Part shown: one piece after another, positions 1 through 7,353 of the stretch
How the letters are laid out: every line of letters begins with the position of its first letter
Numbering within the stretch: position 1 is the first letter of the stretch
Source of the DNA: a virus
IMG/VR virus record: IMGVR_UViG_3300029199_000016
Span: 1 to 34,961 of that record
DNA: 34,961 nt
Strand: one strand, 5' to 3'
The notes under the pieces: generated by a model
Told to the model about the DNA's origin: nothing
The model's input: only the letters and a program-made list of their open reading frames with translations
Database searches by the model: none
Translations under genes and position numbers: made by a program

Positions 1-2
1 TC

Positions 3-152
3 AGCAAGGAACTGCGCGATCGCATCCAGGGGCATGCGTTCAGCGATGTTTCGTCGAAGCACTATGACCGCTACGACTACCTGAAAGAAAAAAGCCAGGG
101 CCTCGAGGGTTGGGCTACCTGGCTTGTAGATGTGGCTGGCGTGAAGCCATAG
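3..152 (+). CDS. int: phage integrase (tyrosine recombinase), C-terminal end only
   Basis: The first 49 residues of open frame, cut by the left window edge, read as the end of a phage tyrosine recombinase. The segment SSKHYDRYDYLKEK has the spacing seen after the last His/Trp box of phage integrases, where the nucleophilic tyrosine sits; Y20 or Y23 of the fragment is the candidate. Integrases of this family join phage attP and bacterial attB. The gene reads rightward and its stop lies 3 bp from the stop of the convergent AlpA-like gene, a usual int/xis arrangement. The domain that binds arm-type sites and the R-H-R part of the catalytic site are outside the window. The call rests on a short fragment and its position. 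Confidence 0.75.
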   Translation, partial: SKELRDRIQGHAFSDVSSKHYDRYDYLKEKSQGLEGWATWLVDVAGVKP

Positions 153-155
153 CCG

Positions 156-356
156 TCACGCCGCCTGTTTGCTCCACGCTTCCGGATCCTCCAGCCAAAG
201 GCGCAGGTCGGATGCCCGCCAACCGACTCGGCCTGGCGAAAGCCGGACCTGTTTCGGGAAGCGGCCGGCCTTGATCTCGCGCCAGAGCGTGGCGTGGGAC
301 AGGGTTGTAACCTCCAGCACCTGCTCCTCGCGCAGGTATCCTTCAAGCGCGACCAC
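156..356 (-). CDS. AlpA-family regulator / excisionase-like protein
   Basis: This 66-residue protein has the winged-helix layout of the AlpA/MerR-like excisionase family: LREEQVLEVTTLSHATLWREI is the helix-turn-helix, followed by the typical GRFPKQVRLSPGRVGW wing and a C-terminal W-containing helix. Proteins of this family bind DNA and act as excisionases or as activators of integrase genes. It uses a GTG start preceded by a GGAGG ribosome binding site. It is the last gene of the leftward early operon and abuts the integrase gene tail to tail, which fits a directionality-factor role (inference). It overlaps the preceding gene by 14 bp. Confidence 0.75.
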   Translation of the reverse strand: MVALEGYLREEQVLEVTTLSHATLWREIKAGRFPKQVRLSPGRVGWRASDLRLWLEDPEAWSKQAA

Positions 357-654
357 GGCGTTTCCCTCCCTTGCGATGCTTCTTGGTGCCGCCGTGGCAG
401 GTCAGGCGGTAGCTGATGAACCTGGCCAGCTCGCCGATCTCGGCTTTGATGTCGTCGATGATGGCGCCCATGATTGCGTTCACTTCCTCATAGGTGGCGC
501 GCTGGATGGTGCGGGAGTTGTCCACGTGCGTCTTCCCGTCTGGCGTCTTGACCAGCCATTCCATCAACCAGCGCTGTGGCTTGCGCGGCAGGCGGCCGCT
601 GACCTGGGCGATGTCGTTGGGCATTTCGGTGCTGTAGAAGATGGAGTAAGTCAT
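343..654 (-). CDS. hypothetical protein, early leftward operon
   Basis: A 103-residue protein that I do not recognise. The N-terminal half looks globular, with WLMEWLVKTPDGKTHVDNSRTI. The middle is an acidic helix (EEVNAIMGAIIDDIKAEIGELARF). The tail is very basic (KKHRKGGKRRGRA), which suggests nucleic-acid contact, although this is inference only. Its start codon overlaps the stop of the upstream gene (ATGA), so it is co-translated in the early operon, and its end overlaps the AlpA-like gene. No cysteine cluster or membrane segment is visible. Confidence 0.6.
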   Translation of the reverse strand: MTYSIFYSTEMPNDIAQVSGRLPRKPQRWLMEWLVKTPDGKTHVDNSRTIQRATYEEVNAIMGAIIDDIKAEIGELARFISYRLTCHGGTKKHRKGGKRRGRA

Positions 655-1115
655 GCTGCATCCTCTGCTGATGTCCCGAAGTCGAACATTTGTTGTTGTT
701 GTTTCTGCGGTGCGCCGGGTGAGGCAGTGGGGCTCTGCTCTGCAGGCTGAACCCTGGGCGGGGCGCCGCGCACCGTGATGAACGAGGAGCTAACGAGCAA
801 GTTGGAGGCGCGCATGGCCTCGCCTATCCATCGACCTCTGCGATAGACCTGGACGAGGTGGTACTCGTCGTCTGGTCGATAAAAGCTCCTGCTCTCCTTA
901 TCAATATGGGTGGCGCCTTCGGGGGCTGGGCCTGTATGTACTGGCGTAGGCTGCCGGCGCTCTCGTTCAGCTTTGGCGCATTCAACAGCCTTCAGATAGC
1001 TGCCAGTGTGTTTGTGCGCGCAGCGCCAAAGAATGGCGAAGGCAGCGTCGCGTAGGCAGCCTTGCCATTGATCCGGGGTGCGCTGGTCCGTCGAAACGAT
1101 CAGGGTCTGGCTCAT
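651..1115 (-). CDS. hypothetical protein downstream of the methyltransferase
   Basis: This 154-residue protein is not recognised. The ATG at 1115 is chosen because it forms an ATGA overlap with the stop of the methyltransferase and has a GAGG ribosome binding site; the frame is open further upstream, but that part is the shadow of the methyltransferase gene. The N-terminal 50 residues form a helical segment (DAAFAILWRCAHKHTGSYLKAVECAKAERER). The middle contains a short beta-like stretch (EYHLVQVYRRGRWIGEAMRA) resembling the small domains in other phage early proteins. The C-terminus is a low-complexity Gln/Pro linker. It belongs to the coupled leftward operon. Confidence 0.6.
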   Translation of the reverse strand: MSQTLIVSTDQRTPDQWQGCLRDAAFAILWRCAHKHTGSYLKAVECAKAERERRQPTPVHTGPAPEGATHIDKESRSFYRPDDEYHLVQVYRRGRWIGEAMRASNLLVSSSFITVRGAPPRVQPAEQSPTASPGAPQKQQQQMFDFGTSAEDAA

Positions 1116-2812
1116 GCAGCCACCTCGCTCGGCTGCACGTCCACGAGGTTGGCGCGGACGAGGGCGGCGGCTACTGGTGGGCAGACGCTGTTGCCGCACA
1201 TACGAACCTGGGCGGCTTTGCTGAGCTTTTTGCCGCCCGCGGTGCGGTCGTGGATGTAATCGGCGGGGAAGCCCTGAGCGGCGAACAGTTCGTGCGGCTC
1301 GAGCATGCGCATGCCGATGTCGACGATCTGGTAGGGCTCGCCCTTGATCATCACCAGTGCGTGGCGGTCCTTGGTGGTGACGGTGTGCAGTGGTTCCTGC
1401 AGCGGCTGGCCGTCGCCGGTGCCGTAGTACTTGAGCAGGAAGGCGCGGACTTCGCCCATGTGATTGCCGCCCGCGCTTACCGTGTGGAGCGGCTCGTCAG
1501 CTGGATGCCCGTCACGGCAAGTGCCGCGCAGTTTCACCAAGTGGCTGGCTACCAACGCTGACTTGCCGCCGCCCCCTGCAGTGACCGTTGCTAGGGGCTG
1601 CAATGCTGAGTGGCCAATACTGCTGCCGAAGTCTCGCTGCACATGCGCGACGACCAGTGCGTTGTGGTCGACGGTGGTCGCGGTTGGTAGCGGGCTTTCG
1701 AGACTGCTGCCCGGGCCGGTGTAGTTGCCGCCGTAGTGCTTGGCGAGGAAGGCGGCGACGAGGCCGATCGGAGCGGCGCCGCCGGGCTTCTTGATGAAGC
1801 TGTTCGCCGTGACGGTTGCCAGCGGGACTTCGACCGATGAACCGCGGTCATTCGACCGGAACTTGGTGATCACCGGCGCTACCAGCGCGAAGTGCCCGCC
1901 TTTTACCTGGGCGCAGATGGTGCGCAGCGGTGCATCGGCCGGCATGTTGCGCTGGGTGCTGCCGTTGGCGTGCTCCGTGATGAAAGGTGCCATGCCCTGA
2001 ACAACGAAGGGCTGGTTCGATTCGATCACGTAGCGCTGAATGCCCCGTGCGATGCGGCGCAGGGTGTTCTCGGCCAGTGGCTTCTTGCGGGTGAAGATCG
2101 ACGGGCAGGGCAGTGACCAATCGATGATCTCTGCGGCGGTGCGCCATGGCTTCAAGCGCTTGGCCTTGACCGCTTCGCTCGCCGGGTCGCCGTGAGTGGG
2201 CTCGGGCCAGACGATCGGCTGGCCGTCGCAACGGGCGATGAGGAACAGGCGCTTGCGGATGGTCGGGGCGCCGTAGTCGCAGGCGCGCAGCTCGCGCCAA
2301 TCCACCTGGTAGCCGAGGCGGCGAAGTGCGTTGACGAAGCTGGAGAATGTGCGGCCCTTGTTCTTCGGGCAGGGGCGGCCGTCGGTGGCCAGCGGCCCCC
2401 ACGTCACGAACTCCTCAACGTTCTCCAGCATGATGACCTTCGGCTTGACCGTGGCGGCGTAGCGGATGGCGACCCAGGCGAGGCCGCGGATCTCCTTCTT
2501 CACCGGGGCGCCGCCCTTGGCCTTGCTGAAGTGTTTGCAGTCCGGGCTGAACCAGCACAGATCGACCGGGCGACCGTCGACGACAACGCGTGGGTCGACC
2601 TCCCAGACCGATTCGCAGAAGTGCTTGGTGTGCGGGTGGTTGATGTCGTGCATGGCCACGGCTTCGGGGTCGTGGTTGATGGCGATGTCGACGGGGCGGC
2701 CAAGGCCCAGCTCGATGCCCGTAGAGGCGCCACCGCCACCGGCGAAGTTGTCGATCACCAGGCCGTTGAAGTTGAACGCGGGTTGCGGGTGGATGCGGAA
2801 GATGTTGTCCAT
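1112..2812 (-). CDS. DNA (cytosine-5-)-methyltransferase with a repeat-built variable region
   Basis: This 566-residue protein carries the ordered C5-methyltransferase motifs. Motif I is NFAGGGGASTGIELG near residue 22, the SAM site. Motif IV is SPDCKHFS with the catalytic Cys near 92, in a non-standard form instead of PC. Motif VI is ENV near 130, motif VIII is RKRLFLIAR near 188, and motifs IX/X are EPHELFAAQGFP and GNSVCPP near 505-546. It should methylate cytosine at C5 in a specific sequence, protecting phage DNA or altering expression; no partner restriction gene is seen. Between motifs VIII and IX, where the target-recognition domain sits, are six degenerate copies of a 32-44 residue unit ending in PLxTVTA. 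I chose the ATG at 2812 over the GTG at 2818 because the GAGG box is well spaced only for the ATG. Confidence 0.93.
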   Translation of the reverse strand: MDNIFRIHPQPAFNFNGLVIDNFAGGGGASTGIELGLGRPVDIAINHDPEAVAMHDINHPHTKHFCESVWEVDPRVVVDGRPVDLCWFSPDCKHFSKAKGGAPVKKEIRGLAWVAIRYAATVKPKVIMLENVEEFVTWGPLATDGRPCPKNKGRTFSSFVNALRRLGYQVDWRELRACDYGAPTIRKRLFLIARCDGQPIVWPEPTHGDPASEAVKAKRLKPWRTAAEIIDWSLPCPSIFTRKKPLAENTLRRIARGIQRYVIESNQPFVVQGMAPFITEHANGSTQRNMPADAPLRTICAQVKGGHFALVAPVITKFRSNDRGSSVEVPLATVTANSFIKKPGGAAPIGLVAAFLAKHYGGNYTGPGSSLESPLPTATTVDHNALVVAHVQRDFGSSIGHSALQPLATVTAGGGGKSALVASHLVKLRGTCRDGHPADEPLHTVSAGGNHMGEVRAFLLKYYGTGDGQPLQEPLHTVTTKDRHALVMIKGEPYQIVDIGMRMLEPHELFAAQGFPADYIHDRTAGGKKLSKAAQVRMCGNSVCPPVAAALVRANLVDVQPSEVAA

Positions 2813-2819
2813 GGCCACC

Positions 2820-3449
2820 TCACAAGCACTGCGGCGCCGGGGCGCCTGTGTGTTCGGCGTCGACGCGCTCCCAAGTGGAGCGAGCGCGGGCGCGGTGGGT
2901 GGACTGCATCAGCTCGAGCAGGCGGTTGTGGTAGTGCAGGAATGCCCGGGAGGGGGTCCAGTTCTCCAGCGGTTTGTTGAGCGGCGTGACGCCGGCGAGG
3001 CATTCCCATTCGCCGGCGTGTTCCGGCATGAGCTGGGCGCGCTCGGTAGCCAGGGCGATCATGTCCGCCTCGTGCACGCAGGCGGGCAGTTCCGGTTCGA
3101 GGTGGAAGTGTTCGCAGATGGCCAGCCAGACCTTGCGCTCGACCTCGTCGTACAGCGAAACCAGCCTCTGCGCTTCATAGAACTCGCGCATGCCGAGCTT
3201 GAGCGGGCGCACCATGTCGCCGACGTAAGCCTCGGTGGCGTCGTGGAGCAGGGCGGCGAGCTGGTGTTCGGCCGGGACGATGCTGGCCACCAGCAGGCTG
3301 TGCTGCGCGACCGAGTAGTGCCGGCTGGTGTGGCCGTTGAAGCGGCATAGCTGCGACAGGGCGTGGGCGATGTCCAGCGTGCTGACCTGGTCGGCCTTCG
3401 GCGCAAGCAGGTCGAAGCGGCGGCCGGAGCGGGTGAGAATCCAAGTCAT
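2820..3449 (-). CDS. HD-domain phosphohydrolase (YfdR/5'-nucleotidase-like)
   Basis: This 209-residue protein has the metal-binding HD signature: H50 in AQHSLLVA, H69-D70 in ALLHDATEAYVGD, and D129 in HEADMIALATE. Small HD proteins of this type (YfbR and prophage YfdR families) act on deoxynucleoside monophosphates, so a role in phage nucleotide control or in restraining host replication is plausible. The start at 3449 overlaps the previous stop. The longer open frame upstream is a shadow of the neighbouring gene. It lies in the same operon as a DUF2303 protein, as yfdR does with yfdQ in E. coli prophage CPS-53. The fold assignment is firm, but the substrate is not visible. Confidence 0.85.
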   Translation of the reverse strand: MTWILTRSGRRFDLLAPKADQVSTLDIAHALSQLCRFNGHTSRHYSVAQHSLLVASIVPAEHQLAALLHDATEAYVGDMVRPLKLGMREFYEAQRLVSLYDEVERKVWLAICEHFHLEPELPACVHEADMIALATERAQLMPEHAGEWECLAGVTPLNKPLENWTPSRAFLHYHNRLLELMQSTHRARARSTWERVDAEHTGAPAPQCL

Positions 3450-3940
3450 GGTTGGCCCCCCTGCTCGGTGCCAAGCAGTTCGCTGGCCTGCACAAGTGCG
3501 CGACCAGCACGTGCTGCCGGCACTTGCCCGCCGGTTAGCGCGAGCTTGAGACATTCGGTTGCTTCGGCCAGCGCAGAGCGCAGATCGGTGTTGCTCTTGG
3601 CTTGCTTGGCGAAGCGAGGGTGCAGGTCGATGCAGTCCGAGTCAGGGTCGAGAATCTGATTCATCTCGAACATGATGACGTGGCACATGCCACTGATGAC
3701 GCGGCCGTGAAAGTTCGGAGCATCGCGGAGCAGACGGGCAAGGTTGTTGTAGAGCGTGCGCAGGTGCAGATCACTGTCGCTGTCGAAGGCCTCTTCACCA
3801 TTGGCCAGCAGCTCGCTGAGGCTGTCGCCGGCGTCCGGTTCTGACCAAGGGCCACCAAATCGGGCGTCTATCAATTGCAGAACATGCATCAGCTCTTCTG
3901 CTGCAGCGATGTCGTTCTCTGATGGTTTGGCCATTTTCAT
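3446..3940 (-). CDS. hypothetical protein, acidic N-terminus, helical
   Basis: This 164-residue protein is not recognised. The start at 3940 has a GGAGGT box six bases upstream and an ATGA overlap with the membrane-protein gene before it, so about 74 codons of upstream open frame were discarded. It is largely helical, with an acidic N-terminal half (ENDIAAAEELMHVLQLIDARF) and a C-terminal pair of helices ending in LVQASELLG. Two His/Cys-containing strands in the middle (GMCHVIMFEMNQI) are not arranged as a zinc site. It sits between the membrane protein and the HD hydrolase in the early operon. Confidence 0.6.
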   Translation of the reverse strand: MKMAKPSENDIAAAEELMHVLQLIDARFGGPWSEPDAGDSLSELLANGEEAFDSDSDLHLRTLYNNLARLLRDAPNFHGRVISGMCHVIMFEMNQILDPDSDCIDLHPRFAKQAKSNTDLRSALAEATECLKLALTGGQVPAARAGRALVQASELLGTEQGGQP

Positions 3941-4422
3941 GCCATCACCTCCACGTCCATCACCGGCAGGGTTTGCCAGTAGCGGTCGAACAGGGCGCGG
4001 GCGCTGGTGGAGAGCTTGCGGGCGGTGGTGGCCTGGTCGTGCGAGCCCATGCCTGCGAAGACGTTGGCTGCCAGGCTGAGTTTGTCGGCCATGGCCACGA
4101 GCTGGTTGGCGTCGTCTTCGGTGATGACGCGGGTTTGCAGGTTGGCGAGCTTGGCGCGGCAATCGTCCAGCTCAACGGTAGTGGCTTCGAGTGCCTGGGC
4201 GGCGTTGAGCCGGCTGATGGTGAGGCTGTGCTTGGCTTCGGCCACCTCGCGGCGGGCCTGCGTGAGTTCATAGCGGTGGGCGTGCAGGCCGCGCTGGTAG
4301 CCGATGTCGAAGGCCTCGCGCTTGCCCTTGCGCAGGCCCTCATAGAAGCCGAGGCCGAACACGATGGCCATGCCGGCGACTGCGCCGATGAAGGCGATGA
4401 TCTGAATGGTGGTGAAGTTCAT
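3937..4422 (-). CDS. small membrane-anchored coiled-coil protein
   Basis: A 161-residue protein with one N-terminal transmembrane segment (IQIIAFIGAVAGMAIVFGLG, residues about 6-25) and a positively charged flank (EGLRKGKREAF), predicting N-out/C-in topology. A long helical region with coiled-coil character follows (residues 45-110, HRYELTQARREVAEAKHSL). There is no signal-peptidase site. The function is unknown. Anchored coiled-coil proteins of early operons can act in superinfection exclusion or replication anchoring, but nothing in the sequence decides this. Confidence 0.6.
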   Translation of the reverse strand: MNFTTIQIIAFIGAVAGMAIVFGLGFYEGLRKGKREAFDIGYQRGLHAHRYELTQARREVAEAKHSLTISRLNAAQALEATTVELDDCRAKLANLQTRVITEDDANQLVAMADKLSLAANVFAGMGSHDQATTARKLSTSARALFDRYWQTLPVMDVEVMA

Positions 4423-4444
4423 GTGCTGTGTCCCGTTTGAGCCC

Positions 4445-4463
4445 GCCGGCTGGTGAGGCCGGC
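4445..4463 (-). other. intercistronic hairpin between the DUF2303 gene and the membrane-protein gene
   Basis: A 6-bp GCCGGC / GCCGGC stem with a 7-nt loop lies in the 57-bp gap. In the leftward transcript it has no U-tract after it, so it is not a terminator. It could be an mRNA-stability or processing element. Confidence 0.3.
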
Positions 4464-4479
4464 AGGTTGTTGGTGGTGG

Positions 4480-5319
4480 TTATTTATCGAGGGAGAAGGT
4501 GCCGATGGTGAGCGGCACCAGGCCGCCGACTTCCTGCTCGAGCACGTCCTTGAATTCCTGGGCGAAGGCTTCGCGCTGGGCTTCCTCCCCGACCCACCGG
4601 AGTTTCAGGAGTGGCTCGTCGCGGCCGGTGATGACGGACAGGCGCAGCTTGATATCTGCCACGTCCAGCCCTTCGAACGGCACGGTGGTAAAGATGAAGG
4701 CGGAGGGCAGGGTGTCCTGGCTCTTGGCCTCGATCTCGTCCATGGCCGAGCGGCTGGCGGAGAAGTCGCCGACGTTGCTGTCGCGCTGGCTGGTGGCCTT
4801 GATGACCATGCGGCGCACGGCGTTGATGGCCTGCAGCATCTGCAGGGTTGTCTCGCCGTCTTGCGCCTCGAGGTTGGGCAGCCAGTCCTCCAGCCATTCG
4901 GCGAGTTCCTTCTGGCTGAGCGCCCGGCCGACTACGCCTTGTAGCGCGGAATAGGCGGCGGTGGGCTTGAGGGTGAGCACGGCTACGTCATCGCCGTGGC
5001 CTGCGGCCCCGGGTTCGCCCAGGTTGAAGATGACGGTGGCGCGCATGGCGTCCTGATCGATGAAGCCGCGCGCGGCGGCCGGTGCGTTGTCGTCCATCAC
5101 GTCATGGCTTTCGGTGTACTTGATGAAGTCCTGCAGGGAGTGGGTAGCCATGGTTCCGCGGAAGCGGTCGCGCATCGGCTGGAGTGCTTCCAGCGGCTGC
5201 AGACGAATGCCCTCTGGCAGTACCGCTACGGTAGTGCCGTCCGCAATGGTGATCGGCTTGGCTGCCGCGATGACGGCCTGGGACTCGATGTGTTGGATGG
5301 CTTCTTTGCTCAGCGACAT
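4480..5319 (-). CDS. DUF2303 family protein (YfdQ-like)
   Basis: The 279-residue sequence matches the DUF2303/YfdQ family of prophage proteins. It has the usual length and the family's landmarks: LPEGIRLQPLEAL near residue 55, the phrase SLQDFIKYTESH near 100, and the C-terminal GTFSLDK end. Biochemical function is not established; in E. coli the gene belongs to the yfdQRST cluster of CPS-53, whose overexpression has been linked to inhibition of chromosomal replication initiation. Here it follows the 115-residue partner gene that often precedes it and lies in the same operon as an HD hydrolase. The ATG at 5319 is the natural start. Confidence 0.85.
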   Translation of the reverse strand: MSLSKEAIQHIESQAVIAAAKPITIADGTTVAVLPEGIRLQPLEALQPMRDRFRGTMATHSLQDFIKYTESHDVMDDNAPAAARGFIDQDAMRATVIFNLGEPGAAGHGDDVAVLTLKPTAAYSALQGVVGRALSQKELAEWLEDWLPNLEAQDGETTLQMLQAINAVRRMVIKATSQRDSNVGDFSASRSAMDEIEAKSQDTLPSAFIFTTVPFEGLDVADIKLRLSVITGRDEPLLKLRWVGEEAQREAFAQEFKDVLEQEVGGLVPLTIGTFSLDK

Positions 5320-5360
5320 GCTGTGTCTTCCTTTTGGTGAGTGGGGCTTGGTGATGCGGC

Positions 5361-5708
5361 TCAGACTTCGCGGGCTTTAACCGGCGCTTCCTCGCGGGTG
5401 AACATCTGGTCGGTCGGGCTCGTCTGGAACAGCTCAAGGCCGTTCTCGGTTACGTACATGGGCGTGTCGAGGGAGGTGTCCTCGCGCTTCTTGCCGCGCT
5501 TGGTGGGTTGCACGAAGTCCAGCGTGTGGCTGACGGTGACCTGGTTGCTCTGGCCGATCTGCTTGAGCTTGAACTTGAGCGTTACCTCGCCGGGCTTGCC
5601 GTGGTCGACCACGCCGGCGGCGACGTCGGAGAGAGCGCGGCCGACCTGCTGGGCGAATACGCTGGCGTTGAGGGAGTTGATGAACTCGCTGGTGTCTGTG
5701 GGTTTCAT
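5361..5708 (-). CDS. conserved early phage protein, DUF2303 partner
   Basis: A 115-residue protein of the type commonly encoded just before DUF2303 genes. It has an N-terminal helix (TSEFINSLNASVFAQQVGRALSDV), then alternating beta-strands (GEVTLKFKLKQIGQSNQVTVSHTLDFVQP) and a basic patch TKRGKKRED. The strand pattern resembles a small nucleic-acid or protein-binding barrel, but I cannot assign a family. It is spaced 41 bp from the DUF2303 gene and is probably co-transcribed with it. Confidence 0.65.
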   Translation of the reverse strand: MKPTDTSEFINSLNASVFAQQVGRALSDVAAGVVDHGKPGEVTLKFKLKQIGQSNQVTVSHTLDFVQPTKRGKKREDTSLDTPMYVTENGLELFQTSPTDQMFTREEAPVKAREV

Positions 5709-5748
5709 GGCGTGCTGTGCCTCTTTTGGTTGCCCTTGGTGGGGCGGG

Positions 5749-6006
5749 TTATGCCGCTTGCGCGGCGGCTGTTTGATCCAGCCAGTTGGCCAGATCGTAT
5801 AAGTAGATGACCCAGGGGCTGCGGTTGGAGCTGGGGTCGAGCTGCCGGATCTTGAGGTTGAGCTGGCCTTCGCGGACTTTGCGGCGCAGGTGCTTCACCG
5901 TGGTGATGTGCGGCAGGTGATCGGCTAGCAGCTGCTCGGCAGTGATGTAGTTGCCGGGGTAGCGGCTGCGCAGGGTGTCGAGCGTGGTTTGCGGTTGTGG
6001 CTTCAT
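5749..6006 (-). CDS. PrtN-like (pyocin activator family) DNA-binding protein
   Basis: An 85-residue protein with the layout of the pyocin activator PrtN family. YITAEQLLADHLPHITTVKHL is the helix-turn-helix segment, RKVREGQLNLKIRQLDPSS the wing, and SPWVIYLYDLANWLDQ the conserved C-terminal signature. PrtN activates pyocin genes in Pseudomonas aeruginosa by binding upstream sites. Phage copies are usually of unknown target. The start at 6006 overlaps the stop of the gene before it. A role in regulating phage or host genes during early expression is inference. Confidence 0.75.
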   Translation of the reverse strand: MKPQPQTTLDTLRSRYPGNYITAEQLLADHLPHITTVKHLRRKVREGQLNLKIRQLDPSSNRSPWVIYLYDLANWLDQTAAAQAA

Positions 6007-6368
6007 GGCAGCACCTCCCCGCGCCCCGCCGGGAGGCGTAGGCGGATCAGTTCGGTGATGCCTTCGATGGTCTTGCCGGCCTGCCGGTCGACCACGCTGC
6101 CGGTGCCATCTGTGATGACGCAGGCGAACGGTGCGCCCTGCTCCGCGGTGAGCGTGACGTGCGGCAGGTAGCCTGCCGGCAGCACGGCGAACAGCGCGCA
6201 CCAGAGGCGACCGAGGTCGTCCGCGTGGGGCTGGTTGGCTTGCAGGTGGACGATGGCCTCCGAGCAGGCGCCGCGCAGCACGCTGGCCGGTACCACACTC
6301 GGGTGATCCAGATGCAGGCTGGTGAGCTTGAGCGCGCCGATCGCGTGTTGGGTGGCAGAGGTGGTCAT
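6003..6368 (-). CDS. hypothetical protein, early operon
   Basis: A 121-residue protein that I do not recognise. It combines a helical N-terminal half (VLRGACSEAIVHLQANQ, DDLGRLWCALFAVLPAG) with a beta-rich C-terminal half (HVTLTAEQGAPFACVITDGTGSVVDRQ). There is no membrane segment or metal site. ATGA overlaps on both sides tie it to the KilAC-like and PrtN-like genes, so it is translated with these two regulators. Confidence 0.6.
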   Translation of the reverse strand: MTTSATQHAIGALKLTSLHLDHPSVVPASVLRGACSEAIVHLQANQPHADDLGRLWCALFAVLPAGYLPHVTLTAEQGAPFACVITDGTGSVVDRQAGKTIEGITELIRLRLPAGRGEVLP

Positions 6369-6640
6369 GCGGCGGCGTCCTTCTTTGTGACGGTGATGTC
6401 GAGCTGCTCCGCCAGCCAGGCGATGCCGGCCTCGGTGGCCATGACGACGCCGTAGTGCGTGTAGCTTTTGATGGCCGGGTTCCAGCGGCTGCGGGTATCG
6501 ACGAACAGCCGGCCCCGGCCGCGCTCTGTGCTGATCAGCTCGCCGGCGTGGTTGAGCAGGCCCAGCTCACGCATACGGGCGCGCATCTTGCGCGGGCCGA
6601 TGCCGAGTACGGCGGCGGCCTGGTCGAGGGTGCGGTTCAT
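6365..6640 (-). CDS. KilAC-domain (antirepressor C-terminal) DNA-binding protein
   Basis: This 91-residue protein looks like a stand-alone phage antirepressor KilAC domain. TLDQAAAVLGIGPRKMRARMRELGLL is the winged helix-turn-helix start, followed by a variable loop, a strand with SYTHYGVVMATEAGIAWLAEQL, and a basic end. KilAC is usually the C-terminal half of antirepressors such as Ant. Here no N-terminal Bro or Rha domain precedes it, so it is a short form. It is probably a DNA-binding regulator in the early operon. It overlaps the next gene by 4 nt. Confidence 0.65.
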   Translation of the reverse strand: MNRTLDQAAAVLGIGPRKMRARMRELGLLNHAGELISTERGRGRLFVDTRSRWNPAIKSYTHYGVVMATEAGIAWLAEQLDITVTKKDAAA

Positions 6641-6651
6641 GCTGGCTGGCC

Positions 6652-7353
6652 TCAGGCTTTGGGGCTGGTGGCCGACAGAGCGCGGCGAGCTTCTGAGATC
6701 GCGAGGTCCATCCAGCCGCCCCGGTTCAACTCAGGAAACAGGCGTTTCTGGCGCTCCCATTCCGCGCAGAGCTTGTGTAACGCTGGTTCTAGGCTGATCT
6801 GCTCCGGCTGCTGCTCGGTGTGCGCGGGGCGACTGGGCAGCAGGTGCCGGCAGTCGTTGCACGCATGAATGTGCGGGCTATCGAAGCCCTTGAACATCCC
6901 GCTGCCGTGCCAAGGGTGATGGTCTGGAATGACACCGCAAAAATCGCATGGCGGGTACTGCTCATCCTGCGCCGGGGCTGGCTCTGCGTGAGCGTTCAGC
7001 TCGTGAGCGGCGGCGTGGAATGCCGCCGTGGCAGCTGCCAAGTCGCTCGGATCAGCGCGCTGCGGAACGGCCTCGGCCGTATCCAGCGTGCCGTTGGCGA
7101 CGGCCACGATCCAATCGGCCAGGTGCTGGACGTTGGCGCCGTCGTTGCGCTGGAGGGTCATGCTGTGGCGCTGCTCGCGCATGAACAGCACGGCCAGCAG
7201 CTGATCGCCACTGTCGCTGGTGAAGGGCTCAATGCTGAGCTCGGCGCGCAGCTCGCGTGCTGGCTGGGTGAGCAGCAGGGTTTCGCTGCCGGCTTGGCTG
7301 GCGAGCATGCCAAGGGCCGCTTCGCTGCCTCTGGTGAGGGAGAAGGTGCTCAT
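6652..7353 (-). CDS. hypothetical early protein with a Cys4 zinc site
   Basis: This 233-residue protein is of unknown function. The N-terminal 95 residues form a mixed alpha/beta domain ending in HLADWIVAVANGTLD. An Ala/Pro-rich linker follows, then a likely zinc-binding module with C136-x2-C139 and C165-x2-C168 separated by a His/Trp-rich stretch. The C-terminus is a helical WERQKRLFPELN..WMDLAISEARRAL segment. The split arrangement, with a central metal knuckle between two domains, is seen in assorted Pseudomonas phage early proteins. It follows the first small gene of the operon with an ATGA overlap. Confidence 0.6.
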   Translation of the reverse strand: MSTFSLTRGSEAALGMLASQAGSETLLLTQPARELRAELSIEPFTSDSGDQLLAVLFMREQRHSMTLQRNDGANVQHLADWIVAVANGTLDTAEAVPQRADPSDLAAATAAFHAAAHELNAHAEPAPAQDEQYPPCDFCGVIPDHHPWHGSGMFKGFDSPHIHACNDCRHLLPSRPAHTEQQPEQISLEPALHKLCAEWERQKRLFPELNRGGWMDLAISEARRALSATSPKA

